Source of the DNA: Hyaloraphidium curvatum
Taxonomy: Eukaryota > Monoblepharomycota > Hyaloraphidiomycetes > Hyaloraphidiales > Hyaloraphidiaceae
Direction of reading: 5' to 3'
DNA: 64,000 nucleotides
NCBI GenBank assembly: GCA_025558095.1
Contig: JAIVFI010000040.1
Span: 372,001 to 436,000 of the forward strand
Below are positions 1-10,285 of the stretch, one piece after another (within the stretch, counting starts at the first letter, position 1; each line of letters begins with the position of its first letter). The notes below the pieces were generated by a model, which was given only the letters and a program-made list of their open reading frames with translations, was not told the origin of the DNA and searched no databases. The position numbers and the translations under genes are program-made.

Positions 1-450
1 ATAGTCCAGGTGGAGCGTGAGGCGGCGGAGCCTGTGCAGCCTGGAATCGCTCCTGATCTCGGAAAGATCCCGCGCTTCCTCGATCGACGGGAAGTCGAGA
101 TCCAGGTACTCGACGCCGTCGCCGCAGAGACGCACTATGAACTTGAGCACCTCCCACGCGACGCCTTTCTTCCAGCCCAGGGTGAGCTTCCTCACGAAGC
201 GAAAGCTGGAGTGCTTCATGCCCCAGTCCACGAAGTTGAGCATGCGGGCAAGGGTATCGAACATGGCCTCCGTGTCCACTTCGGAGATGAAGTGCGGCCG
301 CACGAGTTCCCGCATCGCCCGGCACGCGCACATCATCTCGACCAGGGTCCGCGACCGAGCCGGGAAGCATTTCACGATCTTGAGGATGAGTTCGGGGGGC
401 AGGACGGGCTTGTCCTCGTCCGCGGAAGGATGCTTCCACAGCTCTCTCAT
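1..450 (-). CDS. F-box/LRR protein, N-terminal part (runs off left edge)
   Basis: The minus strand is open for all 150 codons from the ATG at 450 to the window edge, so only the N-terminus is here. Residues 17-29 (LPPELILKIVKCF) look like the first F-box helix. Leucine-rich strand segments follow (VRKLTLGW, VEYLDLDFP, LRRLTLHL), the usual make-up of F-box/LRR adaptors that present substrates to SCF ubiquitin ligases. Established knowledge: the F-box binds Skp1 and the LRRs choose the substrate. The substrate cannot be inferred. The gene points away from a plus-strand LRR-like fragment that starts just beyond it, and similar F-box pieces recur elsewhere in the window, so this belongs to an expanding local family. 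Confidence 0.7.
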   Translation of the reverse strand, partial: MRELWKHPSADEDKPVLPPELILKIVKCFPARSRTLVEMMCACRAMRELVRPHFISEVDTEAMFDTLARMLNFVDWGMKHSSFRFVRKLTLGWKKGVAWEVLKFIVRLCGDGVEYLDLDFPSIEEARDLSEIRSDSRLHRLRRLTLHLDY

Positions 451-1006
451 CCACGCAATTTCTCGCGACCGTCCTTCTCTGGAAGCTGTGGAGTGCAACC
501 TGCGCAATCTTCCCAACGACTGGCACCTCTCCTTCCCCCCCGCGATCTTGCCAAAGATCACGAGCTGGTTCAATTGGATTGGAACTTCGCTTTCGCCGTT
601 GCTCCTCGACGCAGTGCCTGGATCCCCCGTGTTTGCTCCTTCTGAGCTGGTTTGCAAAGGCTTTCCATCCGAGGAGGATTGGGATGCGATCGCGAGGCTA
701 GTTTCCGTCCGCCGTCTTGTCTTGCGCACAATGGTCGAGGGTGAGGCGTTGCTCCGGAACCTGCCCCGCCATTTCAGTGTTTTCGAGGTGTATGGGCTCG
801 TGATCACTGGGTTGGACCTTTCTGTCTTGCAGGGCATCGGAGAGAATTTGGTCGGTACCGGAGCGAGGATCATCTTGCACATCATCGGCGCTCGGACGCC
901 GGAGCGGACAGCAGCTGCGGTGCAGGAGCTTGACTTTTGGCGGTCTTCTGGCCGGTGGGAGTGCATAGTGGCACCGTGGGTCGAGGACTTCATCCGCTCG
1001 GACTAA
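451..1006 (+). pseudogene. F-box/LRR-like C-terminal fragment, no start codon
   Basis: The plus frame ending in TAA at 1004-1006 has protein-like composition from about 470 on (for example EEDWDAIARLVSVRRLVL, HFSVFEVYGLVITGLDL), with leucine-rich repeats resembling the C-terminal half of the neighbouring F-box family. The only upstream ATG in frame (at 17) lies inside the opposite-strand F-box gene, and the first internal ATG is near 729. No promoter-proximal exon with an F-box is visible. The simplest reading is a decapitated family member left head-to-head with a complete 5' end. It could instead be a 3' exon of a gene whose first exon I failed to see. Confidence 0.4.
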
Positions 1007-1051
1007 TGGGAGCCGGAAAACGGGATCAACAGGAGCTGTACGCCAATGCCG

Positions 1052-2011
1052 CTATACATTGATCCCCGCCCTCGCCCACACCTCCTTGGTCGACTTCCAG
1101 ACCGCCTCCCTCGCTTCCTCGGTGTGCCCCGAGGACTTGCCCACGTCCTGCCCCGTCTTGCCAATCAGCACCAGCCCCTTCCTCGCGTCCTTGTCGTCCG
1201 CCAGCAGCGGCGTCGACAGGAACTCGGCCGCGTCCTCCTTCTTGGTCGCAAACACCATCATCGCCCGCGCCGCCTTGCGCGCCAGCCAGGGCAGCTCGGT
1301 GCCCCAGTTGGTGGCCACCACGCCCGGCGCGGCGTGGGCAAAAGTGATGTTGGCATTTGCGGGGTCCCGGGAAAAGGTGTCGAGGCAGAGGTCGGTGTAG
1401 AAGCCGGCGGCGTCGGCGGCATTCTTGAGGCTGTAGGTCGTCTTCAGCTCCGGGTCGGTCTTCCAACCTGCGTACGGGGAGTGCACGCCGGCAGAGAGGA
1501 CAGAAAGAACACGCGGGGAGGGAGATTGCCGCAGGAGGGGGAGGAGGAGTTGGATCAGCGCCATCCTGCCATCTGACCAAGGACGTGTCAGTGAAGAGTC
1601 GAGCGCCGATAATCCAATCGAGTGAAACCCACAGTAATGAAGCTGCATCTTCACGTCGATGCCCTCCGCCGTCTCCGTACGGCCCTGCATCGTCGCGATC
1701 CCCTGCGTGACGACGAGCACGTCCAGCTTCTTCCGCGTCTCGGCCAGCTCCTTGAGGTTCTGGAGAAGCGACGCGTCGACCTTGAGAAACTCGAGGTTCT
1801 GGCCCTCGCCCCCTCCCGCGGCCTCCTTCATCTCTTTGACCACCTCCTCGCCGGCCTCGACCGACCGCCCGGCGACGGCAACGTCCATTCCTGCGGCGGC
1901 GAGGCGCACCCCGATCGCGCGGCCGAGCCCGGAGGTGCCGCCGACAACCAACGCCGAGCGGCCGGGGAAGCGGCGCGCGTTGAGCGCGCGGGCGGCAGCG
2001 AGGGCCGACAT
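1052..2011 (-). CDS. Short-chain dehydrogenase/reductase (SDR), atypical active site
   Basis: NAD(P)-dependent Rossmann oxidoreductase of the fungal retinol-dehydrogenase-like SDR group; substrate unknown. Exons 2011-1633 and 1572-1052 flank a 60-nt GT-AG intron that happens to stay in frame; removing it restores LHYYGRMAL. The product is 299 residues. The cofactor motif GGTSGLG is at 24-30 and the strand-4 region reads DVLVVTQG. The usual YxxxK catalytic motif is FYTDLC here, so the lysine is missing. The first ATG is at 2011, but the same frame stays open upstream through a very hydrophobic stretch (LALPVAARAVLLFLALPALV) back to a TAG, just after a good splice acceptor (ttatttctag, near 2147). 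An unseen 5' exon may therefore add a membrane anchor. Confidence 0.8.
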   Translation of the reverse strand: MSALAAARALNARRFPGRSALVVGGTSGLGRAIGVRLAAAGMDVAVAGRSVEAGEEVVKEMKEAAGGGEGQNLEFLKVDASLLQNLKELAETRKKLDVLVVTQGIATMQGRTETAEGIDVKMQLHYCGFHSIGLSALDSSLTRPWSDGRMALIQLLLPLLRQSPSPRVLSVLSAGVHSPYAGWKTDPELKTTYSLKNAADAAGFYTDLCLDTFSRDPANANITFAHAAPGVVATNWGTELPWLARKAARAMMVFATKKEDAAEFLSTPLLADDKDARKGLVLIGKTGQDVGKSSGHTEEAREAVWKSTKEVWARAGINV

Positions 2012-2172
2012 GTCCGTTCCAAGGGCGCGGTTGAGGAGGAACGCTACGAGCGCCGGGAGCGCGAGGAACAGGAGCACGGCGCGGGCGGCGACGGGGAGCG
2101 CCAGCAGTCCGGCAGCAGCGCGTCTCCGAAAGAAGACGCGCTAGAAATAAGTCGGATCTGGCGCGCTGTCCC

Positions 2173-2178
2173 TTTTAT
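2173..2178 (-). promoter_or_regulatory. Possible TATA-like element upstream of the SDR
   Basis: The minus strand reads GCATAAAAGG here, about 160 nt upstream of the ATG at 2011. Spacing fits a TATA-like element, but the match is short and unsupported by other data. Confidence 0.25.
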
Positions 2179-2367
2179 GCTCCGACGCGTGTTTGCGCGA
2201 GAGAAACCGCGCTGCGGCCGCCGCGCCCGATCGCGCTACAGTATCAGTGCCCCTGGACCACCGCTCCAGCTCGGGAGCTCTCTGCTTTCCGAGCACTTGG
2301 TCTTCAGTACTTAGGGCAGCGGAAGTCGCCCTGTTGGCGGCATCGTCGTCCGAAGAACTCGAGCATC

Positions 2368-2553
2368 ATGCCCCCGCGGAAGCCGGCCTTCGCGGCCCGG
2401 CAGCTCTCCGACCTGCCTGCGGAGGCGCTGGGCTTCGTCGCTGAATATCTGCCGGACGCCGACTTGGCGGAGTTCTCGCTGGCGAACCGGAAGCTCCGCG
2501 CCCAGGTCCTGCCGGAGTTGCGACGGATGACACGGGAGATCGAGAAGAACTGA
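2368..2553 (+). CDS. Very short stand-alone F-box protein
   Basis: A 61-codon single-exon ORF almost entirely made of an F-box-like motif: LSDLPAEALGFVAEYLPDAD (from residue 12) followed by LAEFSLANRKLRAQVLPEL. Residues after the motif are few and charged. F-box proteins normally carry a substrate-binding domain after this region. None is present and nothing recognisable follows in any frame up to 2950, so it is either a truncated gene or a minimal Skp1-binding peptide. Similar short F-box ORFs are common in genomes with expanded F-box families. Confidence 0.5.
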   Translation: MPPRKPAFAARQLSDLPAEALGFVAEYLPDADLAEFSLANRKLRAQVLPELRRMTREIEKN

Positions 2554-2952
2554 ATGGTGGACGTTGGTGGCATGTGGCAACTTGCAGATTTGGAACATGA
2601 AGGCGTCGATGATATCCGGGTCGCGGGAAAAACAATGACTGCATGGTGTCTCTTGCGGACCCCGACAGTCTCTTGCGACGGTTTCGACACTCATGAGGGA
2701 GTACAGGTGGCCCCGCGAAGGAGCAGACAAGGGGAGCCCTTGCTTTCCTCAGTGCCGAAGTGCCATCCATGCCGCCCCCGGTCACATCGATGAAAGCTAT
2801 TAGCGTCTGTTGCTTTAATCCATTTGATATGGGTTGGCCTGCAACACTTTTGCCTGGTCGCCTCGCAGGGGGCGCCTCCAACGGCCGCATGACGCCATCT
2901 CCTGCCTCTTTGTCTCCCAACACGTCCGTCCTCCTGCCGGCCGCCACGAAAA
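2554..2952. other. Intergenic, no gene seen
   Basis: Between the small F-box ORF and the oxygenase start. Frames are short and of antisense composition. I see no RNA gene or repeat. Confidence 0.4.
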
Positions 2953-4375
2953 ATGGCCGCGGACCTGCAGCAAGCGTCGCTCGCCACCGGGCCTTCTCCC
3001 GCTGATGTACTTGACCTCCCGACCATCGACTTCTCCCTCTTCCGCGGACCGGCGGCCACCCCCGAAAGCCGGCGCGCCGTAGCGGATGCGGTCCACCGCG
3101 CCGCCACCGACCACGGCTTCCTCTATTTGCTGAACACCGGTCTGCCACGCGACGAAATCGACCGGCTGTTCGGCGTGGGGAAAGGGTTCTTTGCCGACGT
3201 GCCCGCCGAGGTCCGGCGGGACCCCCGATGTGCGTTGCTCCGCATGAGGGGCAAAGCGCGCTCAAACTGACGAGCTGCGCCGTTCAGGGGCTTTCGGAGG
3301 GGACTATGCCGGCTACCGGGACACCTCGTTCCCCGTTTCGACGCCCAACGGGCTCCCCGCGGACCCGAAAGTGGAAATCTCGATGATGCGGAGGCAGGGC
3401 ACGCGGCTCCCACCCTCGTTCAACGGGGACCGCGGTTTCTTCGGGTACGACTTCCTGAATGTGCCCGGGAAGTGGGGACCGGGCGAATTCGACAAGACTA
3501 GGGTCTGGGTGAGGCCTGTCTACGAGATTCCGACGAACGACCCGTGACGGACCGTTTCGCTCGTCAGCCGGACTATATCAACGAGCGCGGTCAGGAGGTT
3601 CGTCAGTTTACAAGGCGAATGTACGATCTGGGTCTCGACCTCTTGCGGTACGTCTCGCATGCCAATGTCCAAGTGTGGCCTGACAATACTCGCTGGATGT
3701 TGCAGTTGCTTCGCCATGATGCTCGAGCTGGACGACCCCGAGTGGTTCGTCAAGAAGCACCGCTAGTAGGCACTTGCCTGGCCGCGCTTGTGGAGAGCAA
3801 GCTGATCCGAGTTCCCGCAGCGACGTTCCTTCGCGAGACAGTTTCAGGTGGATCAAGTACGCCCCCGTGCCGGACCACGTGAAGCCAGGACCGGAGGGAA
3901 TCATCCGCACGGCGGCGCACTCGGACTACGGCAGCTTGACGATGCTGATCCAGCACGGAGAGCCGGGCTTGCAGCTCAACCTCCGCGGGCGTTGGGTGGA
4001 CATCAAGCCCAACCCGGACGCGGTCCTCGTCAACATCGCGGACTGTCTGCAATTCTGGTGGGTTCCTCACCCCTCAGTAAGGAACGTTCTGACCAACCGT
4101 TTGACAACAGGACGGAAGGGTACCTGGCGTCGACGCTCCATCGGGTGGTCAGCGACACGCCCGAGCAGCAGCGGCAGACGCGCTACGTCATGGCCTACTT
4201 CATGCGGCCGGAGCACGACTGCCTTCTTGTGGACGTGCCGAGCCCCGTGCTGGCAAAGTGGAAGGAACGGCAGGGGCTGGGTGCCCGCCCGCCGGAGGAG
4301 ATCGTGACGGCGGGCGAGTGGACGAACCGCAAGCTGAAGGCCGTATACGACGTGGACCAGAAGGCGAAGATGTGA
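2953..4375 (+). CDS. 2-oxoglutarate/Fe(II)-dependent oxygenase (isopenicillin N synthase-like)
   Basis: Cytosolic 2OG-Fe(II) dioxygenase of the DIOX_N/2OG-FeII_Oxy architecture; substrate unknown. Six exons (2953-3229, 3288-3508, 3568-3647, 3706-3765, 3821-4057, 4111-4375) join to 379 residues with every phase consistent. Introns are 53-58 nt, all GT-AG. The N-terminal domain begins LPTIDFSLFRG. The jelly-roll domain holds the iron-binding HxD in AAHSDYGSLTML and the distal histidine in LASTLHRVV, plus DIKPNPDAVLVNIADCLQFW between them. Only the fully spliced model reconstructs this order; none of the single frames is long enough. A second unrelated-length member of the family lies at 49.7-50.9 kb. 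Confidence 0.92.
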
Positions 4376-4579
4376 TGTAGTTTGTATTCAGTTGATGTGC
4401 ATCGGTGGAGGTGCTTTAAACTCGATGGTTGGTCCGCGGACGTTGGTGTCTGAGTTGGCATCTGTTCCCAATTCTCGGGCCGCCGCGTCTCGGACGATCG
4501 AGCCGGCTCCTGTGGCAGCGTCCACAGGGAGCCTTTTGCCTTTGCCCGCCCTCACCACGGCGGACCGGCCTTTGCTGCC

Positions 4580-6713
4580 ATGGACGCGACTCTGGACGCG
4601 CTCGAGTCACGGGCGCTGCTCCTCCTCCTCCTCGTGCTCTTTGCCAAGTCACTGGCCACCGTTCTCCACAAAAAGGGCCTGCATTGGCTCTCGGAGACCG
4701 CGATTTACATGCTGGTCGGGATCTTTGCGGCGTTCCTCTTCCAATGGCGGACGCTCTTCGGCGCGGAGCTCCGGTCGCCGACGGGCGAAGCCGAAGAGAG
4801 CGGTCATGTAGGAACTCCCGGTCCCGGAATTGGCGTTCGGTCTTTCTTACGCGATGTTTCTGCTCCGGCGACGCGTTCCTCGATAGCTTATCCGGATGAG
4901 CTCCAAGTTCTTCTACATGGTCCTGCTTCCGCCAATCGTCTTCGAGGTACAGCATCCGAATCCAAGCCAGACGTCGATCTGATGCTGACTACCACTCTTC
5001 CTTGATCAAGGGAGGATATTCGCTCCAGCGACTGCTGTTCTTCAACAACTTCACGCTCATCTTTGCCCTCGCCTGGTTCGGCGGCCTCTTTTCCACCGTC
5101 GTCACGTCGCTTCTCCTCTTCCTTCTGGGACGATTGGTCGTGCCATCGCTGACACTCACTTCCGTGCTCGTGTTCGGCAGTCTCATCAGCTCCACCGATC
5201 CTGTAACCGTGCTGGCGCTTCTCCCCGAGAACTTGGACAAGAAGGTGAAGATTGACCTCGTTTCTCGAGAACACTACTCATTCTCGATCTTGATCCAGCT
5301 CTACATGGTGATTTTTGGCGAATCCGCCCTCAACGACGCTGTTGCGGTGATCCTATACCGGTTCTTCTCTTCCCTTGCGACAGGATCAGGCGCTTTGACG
5401 CCCCTGTCATTCTTCTACTCTGCCGTTCAATCCGCGGGAGTCTTCTTTGGATCCGCCTTGGCAGGCCTTGCCGTGGCTGCGGTCTACGCCCTGCTCACAA
5501 AGTACCTCCGAGCACCGGGCCCCGAGCGGTCGGTCTTCGAGAGCTTCGCCTTCGTTTCCCACGCCTACGTTGGCTATTTGATCGGCGAGTTTCTCGGCTT
5601 GACGGGCATCATCTCGGTGTTCTTTTGCGGGCTGGGGATGTCGCACTACGCCGACGCCAACATGGACGAGCTCTCCCTCGTCGGCACACGCGTGATGCTG
5701 CGCGTCTTCTCGACCTTTTGCGAGGGCTTCGTGTTCATCTACCTCGGGACAGGACTGCTTGCTTTCGGACGGGAGAACACCGCGTATCACGCCGGCTTTA
5801 CGGCAATAGCGATCGTGAGTGACGGGGCGGAAGTTGGTTGTCGGATGCACCAAGTCAACTCTGTCCGTCGCTCCAGCTCGCCATCCTCATTGCGAGGTCG
5901 CACGTCTTCATAATCTGCTCCCTTTCCAGCCTTCTGAAGGGGCCGAAGATCCCGTGGAAGCACCAGGTCCTCGTCTGGTGGGCCGGCCTCCGCGGAGCCG
6001 TGGCTTTCGCCCTCTGCGTCACGCTCCTCGAGGGCAACGCCTTCCCGCTCGAGGTCCGCCGCATCCTCTTCAGCACGGGCGTCCTCGTGGTCAGCTTCAC
6101 GGTGCTCGTCTTTGGCGGCCTCACCCCCGTGGTGCTCAAGTTGCTCAAGATCGACGCCCCGGGTGCCGAGGCCGAGCTCGACACGGGCGGCGGCGACGGC
6201 GAGATGCCGGGCTGGGTGCGCATCCTCAACACCGCGGACGACCGGTTCTTCAAGCCGCTGCTGTCGGATCCGCCCAAGCGGCCCGTGATCCTCGCCGATC
6301 CCGTCGTGCGGCGGCCGCACGAGGTGGCCTACGGCGGCCCGATGTCCGCCGCGGACCTCGGGCCGAACCTGCCCACGGCACTCGGTTCGAGGATGTCGTT
6401 GGCCGGCGCGGGCACGGGGAAGAAGGAGGGTTACGACGACGTGCCGCTGACGGTGCGGACCGCGCCGATCGGACGGGGCGAAGTCGTTCGGACGCCGGCT
6501 GGATCGTTCACGGCCAACCCGTTCCGGGATCCGCTCCCCCCGATCCCTGCGGCTCAGGCCAATGGGGGTAGCAACGGCTCGCTTACCCTTTCGTCGCCTT
6601 CTTTGTCGTCGCTGGTGCTCCGGGCATCCAACTCCAGCCTGAATGGGGCGGGCAGGAGGGACATCCGGGACCTGAGGTTGCCTCCGGCGGGCCAGACGCA
6701 GACGATGAGATAG
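4580..6713 (+). CDS. Sodium/proton exchanger (NHE/NHX, CPA1 family)
   Basis: Polytopic cation/H+ antiporter, probably endosomal or vacuolar by analogy with fungal Nhx1. Exons 4580-4807, 4887-4946, 5011-5244, 5299-5814 and 5877-6713 give 624 residues. Family hallmarks are all present: FFYMVLLPPIVFE (amiloride-region helix), LISSTDPVTVLALLP, the transport-site motif FGESALNDAVAVILYRF, and WWAGLRGAVAFAL near the end of the membrane domain. The cytoplasmic tail after about residue 460 is Ser/Pro/Gly-rich and low complexity. Introns are 52-79 nt. Localisation and ion preference are inference from the family. Confidence 0.93.
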
Positions 6714-7021
6714 AAAATGCGTGCGAGCGTGCTGTGGAGCAGTTGAATGAATGCCTGTCGTTGGCCTGGCCTGCGACGTGCTTGCGGGGAAGCCCGCGGA
6801 CACGGGACGTGGGACGCCGAAAGGTGCCACAGATCGCCTGAAACAGCCCTCGTTGACGTCTCTACATCCCAACGACCTATCGATCCAGTCCTTGCGTGGT
6901 AGGAAACAGTGGGTATCGTCGCGGCCGCACCGCGATTGCATCGTTCAAAGTCCTCAGCAGCCCTCGTCCCGCATCCCTCCTCCCGCCCCTTTTGCCCGGC
7001 GTCCGCCCCCGGCGAGCACGC
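6714..7021. other. Convergent 3' intergenic region
   Basis: Lies between the 3' ends of the exchanger and the FHA-RING gene. No coding frame or repeat is supported. Confidence 0.4.
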
Positions 7022-8407
7022 CTACTGCTCGTTCTCCCTCTCCCCCGCGAACCTGAACCCGAGCCCGTCCCCTCCGTCCCGCTTGGGCGTGCCTTCCCCC
7101 CCGGCCCCGTTGCGCGGCGCGGGGCACGGCGTCCCCTGCGCCGGCCCCGCCTCCGCCTCGGCCTCGGCCACCGACTCTGCGCTGCCCCGCACCTCCCCCG
7201 CATCCACCTCCATCCCGTCCTCGGGGTCCGCGTAGACGACGTGGTTCTCGCCCTCGGCGACCGGCACCGCCGCGGCCGCCGCGCCCGCCGCCGCCAGCGC
7301 CTCGGCCGCCTCGACCCTGCCCAGCGTCTGCCCGTCCCCGCCGCCCCTGGCCTCGCCCTCGGTGTCCGACTCCTGCGTCGTGGACCCCTCGTCGAACCCC
7401 TCGAGAAGGTTCTCGCTGCTCACGCTGGCCTCGAGGTTGGCAACCTGCCGGCACATGGGGCACAGGAACATGACGCCCTGCTGGTCGATGAGCGGCTTGA
7501 TGCACTTGAAGTGGAAGCAGTGCGAGCAGGGGGCCAGGAAGAGGGCCTGGAAGGGGGCGATGCAGTTGAGGCAGATGGCGCAGTCGACCGTCGAGGCGGG
7601 GTCGTCGCTGCGGTTGGTGAGGGGGGAGGCGGCGGCGATGAGGGACTTGAGGGCGGCGTGGAGCCTGCGAAGGGCGGGGGGGATGGTCAGGGGGACGCAG
7701 GCGCCGCCGCACCGCCCGACCCACTTGACCGGGTTGACCTGCTTCTTGGTCCCGTCCGGGTGCTGCACCAGCACGCGCATCACGATCGCCTTGTAGATGT
7801 CCTCGGGGCGGTTCTGGTAGTCGACGCCGAGCTGGATCACGTCGCTGTCCTGCAAAGAGAAGGGGAGGGTGAGCGCCGTGGCAAAAGGCGGCCGCGCGCG
7901 GTTGACCTTGAGCGGGTACGGCCTGCTCTCGCGTCCCGACGGGCTCAGCCGCATGCGGTTGAGGAAGGTCCCCGACGAGCTCCCGATGTCCTTGAAGTAC
8001 AGCTGCCCGTCCTTGACCCAGATCTCCGCGTGGCTACGCGACACGACCTTGCTCTTGTACCCGATGAACCCGTCCTCCACCGTCACGAACGGCCCGTCCT
8101 CCCTGCGCTTGCCGTCCTCGCCCTTGGGCTCCACCCGGCGGCCGATGGTGATCCTGCTGCCGTTGCCGACGGTGCGCACGATGGGGTCGAACATGACGGG
8201 CTTGGCGGAGCGCGAGGGGTCGACGAAGGGGAACAGGGTGACCTTGAGCGTGCCCTCCTCGTCGGCGTCGTCGGCGGGGGGGAGCGAGGGGTCGGCGGCG
8301 GCGCGGTCGAGGCCGGCGTCGGCGCTGGCGCGGAGGCTGCCGGGGACGGAGTTGTCGGCGGTGCCGAGGTCGGCCATGGAGGCCGCCGCGGAGGCGCGCG
8401 AGTCCAT
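7022..8407 (-). CDS. FHA-RING E3 ubiquitin ligase (Dma1/Dma2-like)
   Basis: Mitotic-checkpoint-type ubiquitin ligase family (yeast Dma1/Dma2, related to CHFR/RNF8). An FHA phosphopeptide-binding domain (ITIGRRVEP, SRSHAEIWVKDGQLYFKDIGS, SGTFLNRMRLSPSG) is followed by a C3H2C3 RING (CAICLNCIAPF, CSHCFHFKCIKPL, CPMCRQ). Two introns lie inside one open frame and would be missed by ORF calling: 7906-7850 (57 nt), whose removal joins YPLK to DSDVIQLGVDYQ, and 7712-7665 (48 nt), joining WVGR to LHAALKSL. Spliced product about 426 residues. The long acidic Gly/Ala-rich tail is not conserved in the family. The role in septin/spindle checkpoint ubiquitination is family knowledge. Confidence 0.92.
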   Translation of the reverse strand: MDSRASAAASMADLGTADNSVPGSLRASADAGLDRAAADPSLPPADDADEEGTLKVTLFPFVDPSRSAKPVMFDPIVRTVGNGSRITIGRRVEPKGEDGKRREDGPFVTVEDGFIGYKSKVVSRSHAEIWVKDGQLYFKDIGSSSGTFLNRMRLSPSGRESRPYPLKVNRARPPFATALTLPFSLQDSDVIQLGVDYQNRPEDIYKAIVMRVLVQHPDGTKKQVNPVKWVGRCGGACVPLTIPPALRRLHAALKSLIAAASPLTNRSDDPASTVDCAICLNCIAPFQALFLAPCSHCFHFKCIKPLIDQQGVMFLCPMCRQVANLEASVSSENLLEGFDEGSTTQESDTEGEARGGGDGQTLGRVEAAEALAAAGAAAAAVPVAEGENHVVYADPEDGMEVDAGEVRGSAESVAEAEAEAGPAQGTPCPAPRNGAGGEGTPKRDGGDGLGFRFAGERENEQ

Positions 8408-9253
8408 TTTCGGGGAGGAGGGGGTGTCGGGAGTGCTAGCGACGACTGCGGGAACAGGGAGGGGGAAAGACGGTCAGCCGGTTCCGGCAGACGGAGGACT
8501 CCGCCGGTGCGGTGCGAGCGGTGCACGCGAACCCCCCGAGGTGCCCAGCCAAGGCCCTCGGCGCACGCAGCACAGCCTCAGCACCCCGAATAGGGGTGTT
8601 TCGGGCGGGTTCCGGGCACCGCCGGCCGCCGCTGGGGCCGACCGCTCGCGGCGCCCGCGCGGCCCAAACACCGCGCGCCGTCCTTCCTCCGCTCGGGGCG
8701 CAACGCACCTGCGCTGTCGCCTGCCGGCAATTCGCGGCGCGGGATGCGCGGGGCTCGATGGGCGGGCCGCGGGGAGGGCCGCCGCGGAATTGGAGGGGCG
8801 GGCGGAGCGGGAGGGCGGGGGGAGCGCGGCCGGGGGCGGCGCGCGCGCGCCGCGCTCGGGTCGTCGGGAGCGCCGCGCGGGGGGGGCGCACCGGCTGGCG
8901 GGCGCACGGGCGGGGGATTCGGGAAGTCAAACAACGGTGGTTGCGAAGCGAGGTGGACAAAGCGTCGCGCTCACAAACCGTCCCCGGGCTCGGCAGGCCC
9001 GGCACCCGGAAACATCGGAAGCTGGACGACCGCCCGGCAAATCATAATCTTCGGCAGCTTCTTGATGAGATGCGCGGGACGATTGGCCGCCGATCACGGG
9101 AGGACACTCCGCCGCCGGGCCGGACCGTCCCCGAATCACGACGCGAGATCTCCGCATTCGCAAACACCGGGCACGCCAAACAACGGGATCCCAATCCACT
9201 GCCAGCTCCCAAAGTCCGATCGAGCCTCGGATCGACGCGAGGCCCATCCGAAA
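8408..9253. other. GC-extreme intergenic region
   Basis: About 850 nt of very high GC with G- and C-runs. The long frames here translate to Arg/Gly/Pro/Ala low complexity and are compositional. It probably holds the promoter/5' leader of the FHA-RING gene and the 3' end of the GST gene. Confidence 0.4.
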
Positions 9254-10285
9254 TCACAGCTTGGCCAGCTCCCCCTTGACCTTGTCGGAAGCCAGGTTGC
9301 CCGCGACCCTCACGAACTCTGCCGGCTCCGAGAACCGGATGTTCTTGTCCTCGAGCCCCTTGGCCACGATCTCGAGGCCGCCGGCCCGGATCATGAACTC
9401 CAGGCGGTGGTCGCGGTACTGCCGGCGGAACACCCCCTTGGAAAAGTTGCCCACGGCGGCCTTCATGGTCTGCGCCTCCTCCTTGTTGGCCTGCAGGGCG
9501 CACCGGCTTCGTCAGCAGCCGACGGCGCCGGAACGTGCCACCGCAGCCGACCTTGAGCACCCCCCTGACGCTGTCCCGCTCCCTCACAGCCGCCCACCAT
9601 TTCCCCAGCCTGCTCCCCGGCGCCGGCACCACCCCGTACCCCACCGCCCCCGCCATCACGCTCGCCGCCGCCGCATCCGCCACCGAGAATCTTTCCCCGC
9701 ACACGAACGGCCCCTCCACCTGCGCCTCGAGCCACGCCTGCCACGCCCGCAGCTCCTCCTTCGCCTTCCCGATCACCGCGGCCCGCAGCGGGCTGCCCTC
9801 GGGCCCGGCGCGCCCGAACGCGAGGACCTCGTTCAGCGCCCACGTGCACGCCTCGAAGTGCGTGTCCATCGCGTCCTCCACCGTCCTCGCCCTCGCCCTC
9901 CGCACCGCCCCCTCGGGCCGCATCGGAACATCCGGGTACGCGTCGTCGAGGTACTCCGCGATCACCGTCGAATCATGGAGCACCAGCGCGCCCTGCCCCC
10001 CGGGGCCGGGGGGGCGGGTGTCGACGAGCACGGGCACCTCCCCGCGCGGGGAGACGGAGGCGAGGAGCGCGCGGACCGCGGCGGGGGCGGTGCCGACGGT
10101 GTGGCGGACGTAGGGGAGGCGCTTCTCGGCGAGGAGGATCTTGACTGCCGCCGGGAGGGGGGAGGGAGACGGGGAAGGGCGGTGGAGGACGGGTCAGGCC
10201 GGCGCGGGGATCGCGGGGGAACGGCACGGGGCGTGCCTTTGTTGGCGTAGGGGGAGAGCGAGGCGTCGATGAGGATCAGCGTCAT
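9254..10285 (-). CDS. Glutathione S-transferase-like protein with C-terminal extension
   Basis: Soluble GST fold. Exons 10285-10237, 10144-9552 and 9490-9254 give 292 residues. The thioredoxin-like half begins MTLILIDASLSPYANK|VKILLAEKRLPYV and includes RGEVPVLVD and LHDSTVIAEYLDDAYPD (the GSH-contacting cis-Pro and Glu/Ser region). The helical half has VEGPFVCGERFSVADAA, the N-capping motif. The exact SPYANK|VKI join requires a GC-AG intron (10236-10145, donor AAAG|GCACGC). A GT donor 10 nt further in would insert an extra Thr-Pro-Leu. About 80 residues follow the normal GST end (VRGVLK|ANKEEAQTMKAA...), a lineage-specific tail. Substrate unknown. Confidence 0.88.

Noticed and set aside
6896-8593. 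565-codon plus frame opposite the FHA-RING gene
   Set aside because: Shadow of the Dma-like gene; Arg/Leu/Gly/Val-rich with no domain.
8744-9556. 270-codon Gly/Arg-rich plus frame in the GC-extreme gap
   Set aside because: Low-complexity translation of G-runs that then overlaps the GST gene antisense.
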